Part shown: positions 1 to 10,939 of the stretch, piece after piece | Layout: each line of letters begins with the position of its first letter | How positions within the stretch are numbered: position 1 is the first letter of the stretch | Assembly: GCA_029224185.1 (NCBI GenBank) | Contig: CM055188.1 | Coordinates: forward strand, 31,706,900-31,770,899 | Source: Karalla daura | Taxonomy: Eukaryota > Chordata > Actinopteri > Chaetodontiformes > Leiognathidae | Direction of reading: 5' to 3' | Length of the DNA stretch: 64,000 nt | Notes under the pieces: model-generated | The model's input: only the letters and a program-made list of their open reading frames with translations | Databases searched by the model: none | What the model was told of the DNA's origin: nothing | Program-made: the position numbers and the translations under genes

Positions 1-3000
1 GCTGAAGGACATCGTGGATAAAGCCGAGGACATGTTGAACGAGGACGCGGAGGGAGAGAGGGCCTCGACCCTGAGCTGCAGTCCTCAGCAGGGCCAGCTG
101 TCTGAGGGCCAGGCACGAGAGGTACGCTCGTATTCTGCTTTTAGTTTAGCTTTTCATTGCTCCTACTTTCATGTTTTGTCAGAAAAAACTAAGCAAAAAC
201 CGTCTGCATCTTTACTAAATCAAATCGTTTTATGGTCATTTTGCCAAAATATGCAGGGCCTGACTCTCAAAAACTGATTTTTTAAAATAATTTATAGACA
301 TTCCTATTCCTCTTCCTATCGTCATGCATTGTGAACATAGTTTGATTGAGGTTGAAGTGCAGTAAACGGTCTCAAATATGTAGTTTAAAACAAACCAAAA
401 CTAAACATTAAAATGTTAAAGTACAGTAAAGGAAAATAAAACAACATCACTTTTTTGGCTTTGCCACAAAATCTGGCTGCAGAGTCTTTACATCTTTCAC
501 TTAGTGAAAAAGCGATCCTCTACAGCAGATGTCATTCACTAGTGTACAGTCATGCATTCTTGGATCAATTGTGGGGATTGTTCTGGGAGTAACCAATGTC
601 TTGTGGGTGTATTTTCCTTTTTTATTTTTATTTTTTTACAGGCAAAGATCAAAAGATCAAACATGTACTCATCCACCAAAGAATAGAGTGAGAAACTACA
701 GGTCCAGATCAGTGTTCAGAAGGAGCCAATCAGCTGATGTAGTTTATAGGATTCCTCATAATGTAACAGACATCACAAGTGTGGTAATCAAAGCAAAAAG
801 CAGATCAGTTATAATCTAAAACAAACTTTAAAATGTATTATTGTTTCACTGCATCAGTCAACAAAGCAGCTGCAGGACAAACAGTCTGAAAATTGGACTC
901 GAGAACTGTAGTGGAATAAAAGAGAAAAGGGCAAGTAAAACACCTTTAAAGAATCTTAGCATGAAATGTAAACGTTGTAGACCAACGTGGTCGAAACGTT
1001 GCACGTGTCTCTGCAAAGAGCTGAGTCACAGAAACACTCTTATTAATGTGTCGAGACAGAAACGCTGTGATAAATATAAGTAAGACGTGCTCCCATGTCT
1101 GCTGACCACAGAGTCTGCTGACTCTGTGGGTTGTACAGGTCCCAGGGTGTCCTGATCCTCCTCAGGTCCATAGACTACTTTTTTTGTCATTTTTTCTCAC
1201 AGAATGATGATGAAATCAAGTTCTGAGACAATTATATATAACTGTAAAAACAGCCAGACCAACCTGCAGTTCAAAGCCCTGCAGTCTCTCCCTCCTCCTG
1301 CTGTATCTCTCTAGTTTTACGATCAAAATGAGGACCTCAAAACTATTTCTGGAGAGGGGAAAAAGCCTCAGCATATTCTCAGGACTGCGCGTTAGTGCCC
1401 GGTCAGCACAGTTAATGTGTCCTCCATCCTGATTGAAGTTGTCAGGGATCGAAGGCAGAGCAGTGGGTGGCAGCATCGCCTCAAAGCAGGAAGGTTCCTG
1501 GTTCAAGGTCTAAGCGTTTTCAGTAAACTCTATTAATTCAGAGAGGCGGACGAATGGCTGGAACACAGATACAGTCACGTAGCTGGTCAAAGAGAAGTGA
1601 GTGGAGGGTGTTGCGTTGCATATTGACTAAACATCATCTGCCTGCTGTCCTGCAGAGTCAGCAGCCTGGAGTACCTCAGCCCGTCTATCAGCAGAACGGT
1701 AAAACAAGCAAACTCACGCCTGATTCATTTGTAAAAAAAAAAAGATAATAATGATAATCCAAAAAAAGGAAGAGGTGGCAACTGTCTCGTCTGTGTGATT
1801 GCAGTTCTTCACACAGGAAAGCGATGGTTCATAATCTGCCCGGTGGAGGAGACCACCACCTCCAGCCAGGACACAGCGTCCGAGGCGACGCAGTCTCCCG
1901 GCAGCTCGGCCACCACGCAGCCTGCGGACAGCGGCACGGCCAGGCCGCCTGCCTCCAGAGGTCACTTTGTTTTCCACCGTTCCACACAAACAATTTCAGC
2001 TCACCTTTCACAAACTCACTGGGCTGCAGCGCTGCCCTGTGGCAGCACGCGGGAAAGGCTCCTTCAGTCTCTTGTGGAAAAACTCAACGTCGGTTTTCTT
2101 TTTTGTGAAACATTCACTCAACATTACAGAGTAAAATGTCACATTTGTTATGTAAATATACTATGCTGAGGCTCTAGGAATGACTTAACCCTCAAAATCA
2201 TTAACTCTCCTTGTGTAGACAATTTGAGAATTGGGAATTAAATTGTATTCTCTGGTTTATAAGCGACAAATATGTTTCAATATGTGTTTGATTTCTGAAT
2301 CTCTTTAGCTGGTGAAGAAACAATGTAGATTTGGCTCATTTTATTGACTACTGCCTTCTTCACACATCAGAAACGTTCATAGATGATGCTAGAAATTTTA
2401 CATTTATAAACTTTAAATTCCCTTTTATTTATTTACGGGGAAATCTCTGGTGCTACAGCAACCATGTGAGCATCCGGGGTGCGGTGCCATGCTCAGGGGC
2501 TCGCACCAGGTCCTTAATCACGAGACCATGGCTGTCCCTAATGACAAAACCGTGCAGTCTGATCTAGATATTAACACTACAGAACAAGGACAAATACACC
2601 TTTAGAGAGTTTGGTACAGGCCACCTCTGCTTACAAATCACTCTATAGCTCATTCTCTTTAGATATGACAAAGTCTCCTTAGAGGACCTGAGCCACAGTC
2701 CTGTACGTAAATGTTTTCGTAGGAGAATCAAATCTTTTAACACAAAGGTTCCCAAAGTGTGGCCCGCGGGCCAACAGCGGCCCGCAGGAACATCTCTGGC
2801 GGCCCCCATTGAATCACAGTTGATAGTTTTAATCCAACTCTACATCACTTCAAAAGTGTGAATCTCCACTTTGTGTCACATTTCTTTGTGTGGAAATTGC
2901 TTCACAAAATTTGACTGATTGATTGAAAAGTAAACCATACCTCGTCATAACCTGGTCGTTACAATAAATACAAACTGGATTTTTCTGGGGTTTTTTTTTC

Positions 3001-6000
3001 AGTTTTTGTTTCCATCAGTGGCCCCCAGTCCAAAGTTGGGTTCCTACCAAAACTTTGAGAACCCCAGCTTTAACAGAAATGTTTGAAATTAGTAATTAGT
3101 TAAGGATTTGTTAATTAGTAGTAATTAGTAGTAGTAAGTATCGGTATTGCAGTGTGGATTTTCACGTCGCTGACTTAAACCTTTTTGCTTCTTCAACCTG
3201 TTTGGTTTCCTGCAGAAGAGGGTTCGTCCTCCACCATGTCTGGAGGCAGCGGGGGCTTCAGCTATGACGTCTACGGGTTCTGCAGCCCTCCCATCATGTC
3301 CAACACGGACCCCCTCCTCCTGGCCACCCTGTCTCCGCCCGTGTCCGCGCCCCCCACCCTGCAGTCGGTGCCTCAGGCGGTGGAGCCGGTGGGTGTTTCG
3401 GTGCCGGCCAGCGTGCACCAGGCTCAGCCGGGCCGAGCCCAGACCCTCCCTCCCTCCTCGCCCCACTCCTCCTTCCCTGTGGACGAGTCTCAGGGATCTC
3501 CGCTGGGCGCCGTCTCCCCGGTCCACGCGGCGGTGCAGCAGCTGTCAGAGCTGGCGTGTCCCATGTCGGTGGCCAGCGAGGTGCCGTGCTGCCCCCTGGT
3601 GATGCCGCTCTCTCTGGACGTGAGCGGCCTGCAGGGAGGGTCTCCGCTCACCCCCCTCCCCCTGCAGGAGGCGGGATCAACCAAAGAGCCGCTCTCCGTC
3701 TCCTTCGCCTCCGGCGGGATGGGGGAGCGGTCCCAGCAGCCGGTGGTGCTGCACCAGCCGTTCTCCAGCGTGGGCGGGACCAAAGCGCCCTCTCTGCCCC
3801 AGAGCCCCGCCCCCTCCCAGCATGGCGCGGGGCCCGGGGAGCTGGATGGGGAGGGGCGTCTGGGCCGCGGGGGGTTCGTGGACAGCACCATCAAAACTCT
3901 GGATGAGAAGCTGAGGAACCTGCTCTACCAGGAGTACGTCCCCATGTACCCATCAGGCAGCGCGGCAGAGACGCCCGGGTCCGGCACCGAGTACATCCAG
4001 TCGCCGCCCGGTCCTGACAGCGCCATCGGGGGGTCAGGCAACAGCACGCCGGGGCCTATGGGAGAGGGACGCTACCGGGCAGGAGAACAGCTGGTAAGCA
4101 GGTTCATAGGTCACTCTTCAAACTCTACCATAGACAGGGGACTGTCCAGGGGGTGGCCAAGGGTGGAAAGTTCAGGTACGAGCAGAAATTTGAGAATCTG
4201 AAGATTATGGTGGTTTTCACACTAGTAAACAGGGGTGTGCACGTACCATACGAGAATAGAATAGAAAAGAATAGAAGAGAATAGAAGAGAGTAGAATAGA
4301 AGAGAATACAGCAGCTTGATTTAAGATTGTAGTGTAAAGCTGAACACTTAAAATGAAAAATAAAGCTTAAAATCAGATGAATTGTCTAACCCTTCAAAAT
4401 CTAAGTTTTTTAAAAAAATCTTGATAAGAAGCAAATAATTTGCAGTGCATGCACAAGAGGTCAAGGCTGAGGACACGCTGCAAGGCTGAAAGACTGGGGA
4501 TCACATTTGACAACCCTCAGACTACTCCTTTCCTTCTCCACAACCCAGCTCATTGGGCTTCAGCAGAGCTTAACGACTGGCTGATTATATCAGGTGTGGT
4601 GGAGCAGGGTAGCTCTAGGACAGTGCTCGATGAGAAGAGGGTTCAAGCTGACTAAACAAGTCATTATTCAACACCTGTGGGGCCAGCAGGTTAAGGGAAA
4701 ACAGATATGGACAAACTGGTATGGATTATATGTGTTATGTTTTATATTGTCACATTATGTGTTAGTTATTCCTGTCGTCATGGTCTTTTCACATCTCACC
4801 TGTTCACTGCCCATTGGAAACATGAGCTGGGTCAGTGATCAGTTCACACTGCTGCACTAGTAAAAGAAAATCAAACATGCTTTGACAGTGACTGAGGCTG
4901 TGTGAATCTAGGGTGGGCCGATACGGAAAAAAAAATCATTGTCAAGATTTAATGTGTAATTGTTGTCATGAGTGTGATTTGAAGACATTGGGTTGTTTTT
5001 CATTTAAATATTATTTTTCACTTAGTTTGAACACAATACTTTAAGTATATTTTAAATTAAATCAGTTGGTCTGTGTACAACTCCAGTCTGGGTCTGGAAA
5101 CTTCTCAGCTCATTTCAGTCTTGATTGATCTTGTAGTGTGTCCCCAGTTTTCCTCGTTTGGACAACAAATCATCTCGTCTGCACAGGCCAATGCCAACCT
5201 GTCAAGCTTTCAGTATTTATAGATATGATTATCCATAGTGCACCAGTTGAAAGTGTGTAAGTGTATTACAGCAGGGACTTGAAAATCTAAGAGCGCAACA
5301 GCCCCACAGCCTCGTAGGAAAGCATTTAACATTTATGTTACAAGACAGTGACTAATAGTTTGTGTTGTGTCTCTGCTCGTCTCCTCGTCCTGTCTCCTCT
5401 TTCAGCCCCAGATACCGGAGCGAATGGACAGTTTGAGCACGCTGAGTGACTCGGCCGTGTGTGGTATGTACAGTAGACGCTCTTTAATCCAACAACACAA
5501 AAGCACCGTTCACATCAAACTACACCTGTAATCAATCAGTGAAATCTGTGAACATCTTTGCAGCTTCCATGTCTAGAAGGAATGTGCCTCATTCCGTTTC
5601 CTGCACTGGAACAAGAGGTCGATTTAAGGTATGAAAGTTTCTCATTGGGGGAATGAGGATGATGGATTAAACCTAGTGATGTGTGTTTGGTACGTTTGAT
5701 GTTCTAGTCTTCCTGAATGAGGACGGACTAGAGCGTTGTTTTCCCTCTTTGACAGCACGATTAGTGTAATTTAGTTTATTATCAGGTGAAACTTGTTTCT
5801 ACTGTTCACACCCTCATCCTCCAGCGCTTTGGATATTATGTGATGTTACCTCTATGGCCTGACGTCCTGTGCTGTGATTGACAGATGGCCGTTCCACCTG
5901 AAGTCACCTACAGACGGGAAGCCTGCTGGAGCAGCACCGCCTCGCCAGCGCACCCTGGAGGCTACTGCGTGGAACCGATTCGGGATGGTCAGAAAATAAC

Positions 6001-9000
6001 CTCCTCCACCACAATCGGCCGATTCTCAGTGGTGAGTATTGAGGACGACATCACCCGGAGGACCCCCTGCAGCCGCTACTCCGCCCCGCCCGACTTCTAC
6101 CTGGACACGCCGCCCTCCTCGGTGAAGCACGGCCTGATGCCGCGCAACCTGACCTCGCCCTCCGTCCCCGTCGACTACCCCATCTACTTCCTCTCCTCGG
6201 ACTCCGGCGCCGAGAGCAGCCCGGCCAAGATGGCTTCCACCACCCCGTCTCGGCACACCCGCCCCGATCGCAGAGGAAGTGACCTCATGAGGAGGGCGAT
6301 GGCCTTCCTGCGGCGGCCGGGGCGCAGCAGCAGCGTGCAGAGCTCCGATTCGCCGGGCAGGCACGGAGGCGCCAACGCCAGCAGCGACAACGACTCTGAG
6401 ATCGAGGACGCGGACATGAGGAGGGAGCTGCAGAAACTCAAGGAGAAGTAAGCAGAGAACTTTAACAGAAAACTTTTTGTGCTGCATGTAACAAACTGCT
6501 TCCAGCTGATCTCATGTACTAGGTCATATGCACTGTGACACTAGACGGCACTGGCACTTTATTACACTTCAGACAAATGAACTTTGCTGAAATAAGTTTA
6601 TTCTATTTCTTAAGAAACTTTTTTTTAAAGCTATTTTGTGTTGGGGGGGGGGGGGGACTTAAATCGACATCAAAATAGACTATTCTTTTTCATATCTTTT
6701 GAGAGAGAGAGCCTTTTGTTTTCTATGCATAAATGAATAAAATAAAAGTAATATCATTAACTGATGATAAAAATGTTATACTATATAATATATTATGCCT
6801 ATTATACTGTAGAATATGACCGATAAAGGTGGTAAACATTGTCATTTGTTGCCCTTTTTGCTTTTGTAAGCTGTTAAATCTATGTGGAACATTGAAATTG
6901 CATAATAAATAATCAGGTCATAAGTCAGGAACACAAATCAACTGAAAATTGTAAGATTTTTTTATTTTAAAGGGAAATCTTTTGTCATTTAGACTTGTAT
7001 TTTTTCCGCCTGTACTTTCTCAGGCACCTGAGAGAGATGACCGAGCTGCAGGCTAACCAGCGTGGGGAGGTGGAGTTGCTCTTCCGCAAGCTTGGAAAAA
7101 ACCCTCCCCCCGGCCTCAGTCTGTCCAACATCGCACCCCCGACCAGCCGCAGGAAGCGGTCCGCCAGGCACAGGCTGCAGCCCGGGAAACTCCTCAGCCC
7201 TCTGGTGCTGCAGTTCAAAAACGCCACCACTAGAGGCAGCGGCTCTGGCAAGTCTGGTGAGTTGTGAGGCAGCTGTCTTGACCTGACTCGACCTCGGCTC
7301 CCTGAAATCACCTGTGGGGAAAAGTGTTCCACTGGGGCCACCCACCACCCCAGATCCTGCTTGCTGACCAGTGCTGTATGTTTTGTGCTGAGCCAGGGGC
7401 GGCTTGAAAACAGGCTTTTTTTTCAATTCTTGATTTTTTTTTTTTGACAATAAAGGTGGAATTTCTTGAAAATACTAGTCAATTTTTGTGTTTTTAAAGG
7501 GTTATTTTAAAAAATATTAAATGTGACAATTTCTCTCTGGTACTTAGCTTTAAAGGATTTATCTGAATTGCAATGAATTTAATTCCACTTCCTGCCTCTC
7601 GAATGCAACATCCTGTGAGGTTGGAGCTAATTCAGAAAATGAATTGAACTGGAATTACAAATTCATTATGCTGCACAAGCATGACTGAAAACGAAGTAAA
7701 ATATTAAAAAAATAAATAAATAATAACAAATAAAGAATAAAAATATGGACTTCTATAACGTGCCTTTATGTGCCCCACAATTGGGACCTTTAAAGAGAGT
7801 GTGTGTGTGTGTGTGTGTGTTGACATTCAGATGCAGCCCCAGGCTCTGCTGAGCCTTCAGTGAGTCTGAACAGCTCTCCAGCCAAGCCTTCCTTCCCCAC
7901 CCACGGCCGAGCACACTCCTACACCACCCACCTCCCCAGCTCCACCTCCGAGGCGGTGCAGACGCAGCAGCCCTGCTCCCTCAAGGGCTCCTTGTCCTCG
8001 GACAACATCTACGCCGGAGACGACCCCCACAGACAAGACTCCACCGGACTAGGTGACTACCAGGGGCCGAGTGGAGCGGACCGAGGTGCTTCGCCACTAA
8101 TGGCACCGGCGGACACGGTTCTAAGGAGACCGAGAAGGATAAACTGCTTTGATGAATAGCTACTATAAAAATATATACATACACACACACACACACAACT
8201 ATAACAATAGCAACTTCCATCCAGAGATGTACAACAAGTCCAAGGGCATCACCTCCTAATTCATTGAAATGTGAATGCAGAATTGGGCAGAAACCATTGT
8301 CTCTGATTCTACCTCAGACACGTCAGACTTGATGTGTGCATGCTCCTTAGCTTCATCACATCGCAGTAAACACTTATTTTGGGAAAAAGTTGCTGAACTC
8401 TGTTCTTTAGCAACTCTTACATTGACCATAATATTCTCACAAGAAAACACCTAAAAGGGTATATGTGGTGTTTCTGATCAAACAAGGGTTCATAACATGA
8501 GAGAACATCTCTCGGTCCCCTTTAATGTGGATGTTGTAGAGCTTTTCTTACTCTGGTCTCTTCTTCCTTCTTTCTGTTTCCTCCTTTACAGGCTGGTCTA
8601 ATTACCCCCAAACATCGGAGAGAGTGACCCATAAATCGAGTAGCAAGCCCCGAGCTAGATTTCTCAGTGGGCCTGTGTCTTTGTCTATCTGTTTGTATCT
8701 CCTCTCTTTCGCCATAACTTCACTTTTTTGTTTTCCATATTCTCTGTTATTCTACTTGTTTCTCACTGGTTTTCTTTTTTTCTGTTTTTTCCAAACTGTT
8801 TTTGTGCAACACTGCTGGGTTTTCTTTTGCCCCACTTGAATTATCCTGGTATTTTGTGCTTGTTGTGTATATTGTTTATTCAAACCCATGGAAAAAAGCG
8901 AGAAAATTGATTTGATGAATTTACATTTATTTGAAATGCAATATTATTCGTCTTTTCTATCACTAGACTAGCTGCTGTGTTCAATATTCTGGTTTGGATA

Positions 9001-10939
9001 ATCAAGGTTCATTTATCTAGTGTTGGACTTGATCTCAAGTCTCTCCAGCCAGTGCTTGCTTGTGCTTTAATTCCTTATACACATCTTTGTGATTTATGCA
9101 CTTTGCATTATGGAGATGGACTTATGGACTTTTGCATGGCATATGCTACTCAATTTGCCAGAAAATTTCTTACCTCCCATCTCTTTTAAACATCTCTCTG
9201 TCCTCCTCCTCCTCCTCTCTGTCTCTGCAACACTCCAGCACTGCACTTTGACGTGAGCTGTTTGCATGACGTTGCTCCAAAGAAGACGTTGTTTTGGCAT
9301 AGGGAGATGGATTGCGTTGTTTACCCAGTATTTGCCAGCTTTGTTTTGCACTGCATCCTGTTACGGAACTTTATAAGCAGATAATATGAAATCCTTGCTT
9401 GAATAAAACCTTTTTCTTTTTCTCCATTTGCAGGGTCCACTTTGAAGCGGCTATGTCTCGGCAAAGAGCGAGGCAGCAGTACGTAGAATAGCACTGTCAC
9501 ACCACAAAATAAAGATTTCAATCTCAAACTCTAATGCAAACTCAGCAGACACAGGTCTCAAGTGTGAATGTGTGTGTTCTCTCAGGGCCTGGAACTGGTC
9601 CAGGGGCTTTCAACCAATCACAGCAGCCGCCTGCTGGTGCCACGCCTCCTCCCCATCAGCCTGTGATGGGATTGGCCCAAGCCCAAGCCAACAACAGCAA
9701 CAACAAGACCGGTGCGTTCGCCGGCACATCTGTGAGTGGCAATGACAGCGACCTGCCGGAGCCGATGGGTGACGGGGACCAGCAGGTCCCCCACATGACC
9801 CTCACAGGGTGCCCCGGCCATCTGGGCACCAGCCGGGAGCAGCTCTGTAGTCAGGAGGAGCCTGAACCAAACATGGAGCAGGAAAGAGCTTCAGACGTGA
9901 GTTTCATATCGGATTGTTCTTAGTAAATACTCTGCAACCGTTGTTGCCGAGTCAACCGTTCTCACTTCATTGACATGAACTGAAACCATATTGACCATTT
10001 TGGTCAATCAATTAATTAAACTTTTTTTTTTTTCTCTCTTTCAGATTACTGAGTCCATGGGCACCAACGACCTGCCTGAGGCCAATCAGGAGCTGTTGGA
10101 AAACTGGGCTAGGGACGTCCTCATCGTCTCCCAGATTGGGAGCTCTAACTCTCTGTCCATCAGCGAGGAGGAGTTCTGGGGTCATGATTTGCCCGGGCAC
10201 GAGCCAGAACTGGTGAGTAGCGGTTGCCAGATAGGAATGAAAGTTCACCAAATCTATGCAGACACTGACCACAATAATTACACAGCTAAAAATAAGATGT
10301 TTTTTAAGCCGATTTGACACATTTCTGTTTAAACTAATATGCCACACGATTTCTATGAATAAGATGTGAAGGGCTTGTGTAAAGTTGGAAGCATTAAAAA
10401 AAGAAAGTAACTCTTAAAACTAGAAAAATGTTCTTACTACTTTCTTCCTTGGTCAGAACCAAATAATGTGCAGGGTAAAAATGAACTGACTGAGAACACT
10501 GTGGGTTAGCCTCACACTCGTCTCTCACCCAGATGTGACCTTTATAAGGCTGAGTGAAAAGACTTAATCATCACCTTTTAATATTGTTGTACAGATATAC
10601 TTCATTTTGGTTGTGGAGTCTAATGACAGCCGTTGTGTCATCCTAAAGTTGTCATCACTGGTTATCCCGGACATTGAGGAGTGTTTTCCTGCCCTGTGGA
10701 TGCCAGAGGACTGCAGGTCAGAAGATTCAAGCAGCCCCGACTCTCACTTTCCTCCTCCTCCTCCTCCTCCCAGTCCTCCCAGCAGCATCCAGTCCTCACC
10801 TCTCATTTGCGACGAGTGGCCTGAGTTCTTTCTTCCGGCTATCGGAGTCTCTGCCTTTCTTGCCCCTGCCCAGAACGCAGCCGGCCCTTTCCCGTCTCAG
10901 ACGACCCCGCTGCTCGACCCCAAAGCCAGGTCTCTCTAA
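1..10939 (+). CDS. wnk2: WNK lysine-deficient protein kinase 2 (3' half, spliced)
   Basis: WNK kinases sense chloride and osmotic stress and activate SPAK/OSR1, which phosphorylate cation-chloride cotransporters. I join exons 1-121 (partial), 1656-1698, 1805-1960, 3216-4093, 5406-5463, 5564-5628, 5885-6447, 7024-7256, 7831-8052, 8592-8690, 9434-9478, 9586-9896, 10045-10212 and 10595-10939. The joined frame has no internal stop and all phases agree, giving 1,101 codons plus TAA. Recognised WNK2-like segments are DIVDKAEDML, VYQQNVLHTGKRWFIICPV, LDEKLRNLLYQEY, GRFSVVS, SSDNDSEIEDAD, HLREMTELQ, VQTQQPCSLKGSLSSDN, SERVTHKSSSKPRARFLSGP, LKRLCLGKE and QAQANNSNNK. From memory, several of these match human WNK2 better than WNK1 or WNK4. 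The kinase domain is upstream of the window. The acceptor of the last exon (10,594) is the least certain junction. WNK3 is the main alternative. Confidence 0.87.
122..1655 (+). other. wnk2 intron with an exon-like block and SINE-like tail
   Basis: Most of this intron is AT-rich. From about 642 to 1,083 a block preceded by a pyrimidine tract and acag reads open in one frame except for two closely spaced stops (817 and 829), with Arg/Ser- then Cys/Lys-rich content. Near 1,400-1,515 is a segment (gcatcgcctcaaagcagg, then ggttcctggttcaag) like the shared tail of a common fish SINE/LINE repeat, including a tRNA B-box-like GGTTCAA. No confirmed coding exon is present. Confidence 0.4.
2746..3066. 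mobile_element. Non-autonomous hAT-like element (MITE)
   Basis: The left end reads ggttcccaaagtgtggccc and the right end, on the reverse strand, reads ggttctcaaagttttgg, forming imperfect terminal inverted repeats around about 320 bp with no coding capacity. Ends of this type (ggttcccaaa.tgtggcccgcgg) are typical of abundant vertebrate hAT miniature elements. It lies in the wnk2 intron 1961-3215; the rest of that intron is AT-rich unique sequence. I could not confirm an 8-bp target duplication. Confidence 0.6.
3216..4093 (+). CDS. wnk2: wnk2 large Pro/Ser/Thr-rich exon
   Basis: This 878-nt exon enters at phase 1 after the exon ending at 1960 and leaves at phase 0 before gtaagc. It encodes about 293 residues of low-complexity Pro/Ser/Gly sequence with little predicted fold, and ends in the WNK-conserved block LDEKLRNLLYQEY near 3,898-3,940. 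It is much richer in GC than the flanking introns, which helps set its borders. The open frames on the opposite strand here are shadows produced by this GC bias. The region is expected to be a flexible regulatory linker, which I infer from composition only. Confidence 0.88.
4094..5405 (+). other. wnk2 intron, including a GAATA simple repeat
   Basis: Intron between phase-0 junctions. It contains an imperfect agaat(a/g) repeat at 4,252-4,309 and AT-rich sequence with short non-homologous open frames around 4,440-4,860. The next acceptor (ctctttcag, ending 5,405) has a good pyrimidine tract. Confidence 0.5.
5885..7256 (+). CDS. wnk2: wnk2 exons with RFSV docking motif and coiled coil
   Basis: Two exons, 5885-6447 and 7024-7256, are split by an intron with donor gtaagc; the split AA|G codon gives the Lys of KEKHLREM. 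An RFSV motif is encoded at 6020-6031; RFxV peptides are the known docking site for the SPAK/OSR1 C-terminal domain. An acidic run, SSDNDSEIEDAD, leads into a coiled coil, MRRELQKLKEKHLREMTELQ, followed by LLFRKLGKNPPPG and a basic stretch SRRKRSARHR. The His and Gln of the coil match the HQ pattern that WNKs use to contact each other. Intron 6448-7023 holds a 14-bp G run at 6643-6656 and is otherwise AT-rich unique sequence. Confidence 0.9.
7799..7821 (+). repeat. (TG)n microsatellite at a wnk2 splice acceptor
   Basis: Eleven uninterrupted TG units end ten bases before the acceptor of exon 7831-8052. UG-rich RNA at this position is a known binding site for TDP-43 and CELF proteins. Confidence 0.9.
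7831..9478 (+). CDS. wnk2: wnk2 phase-1 cassette exon cluster
   Basis: Exons 7831-8052 (222 nt), 8592-8690 (99 nt) and 9434-9478 (45 nt) all begin and end in phase 1, so each can be skipped without a frame change. Together they read SERVTHKSSSKPRARFLSGP...SIW|STLKRLCLGKERG, which matches the order in mammalian WNK2 (recalled, not aligned by software). The 8592-8690 donor is gtttgt, weak compared with its neighbours, but is fixed by the split T|GG Trp codon. A (TG)n tract at 7799-7821 sits ten bases before the first acceptor. Introns 8053-8591 and 8691-9433 contain a short CA run near 8,179-8,198 and pyrimidine-rich sequence only. Confidence 0.85.
9586..10939 (+). CDS. wnk2: wnk2 C-terminal exons and stop codon
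   Basis: Exons 9586-9896, 10045-10212 and 10595-10939. The first carries QAQANNSNNKTGAF, the second LLENWARD, equivalent to the DDLHKLVDNWARD-type C-terminal block of WNKs. The last has a seven-Pro run (PPPPPPPSPP, a CCT repeat in DNA) and ends KARSL-TAA at 10,937-10,939. The final exon starts at 10,595 if the acceptor is acag at 10,591-10,594; this keeps the frame open and adds 114 residues, but a later AG is possible. This C-terminus does not resemble any WNK end I can recall. Confidence 0.75.

Noticed and set aside
3125..3894. Antisense and +1 open frames of 112-134 codons over the wnk2 Pro/Ser exon
   Set aside because: They are shadows of a GC-rich real exon, with no splice partners and no family features.
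6026..6487. 153-codon minus-strand frame
   Set aside because: It is the complement of the wnk2 RFSV exon; composition follows the coding strand.
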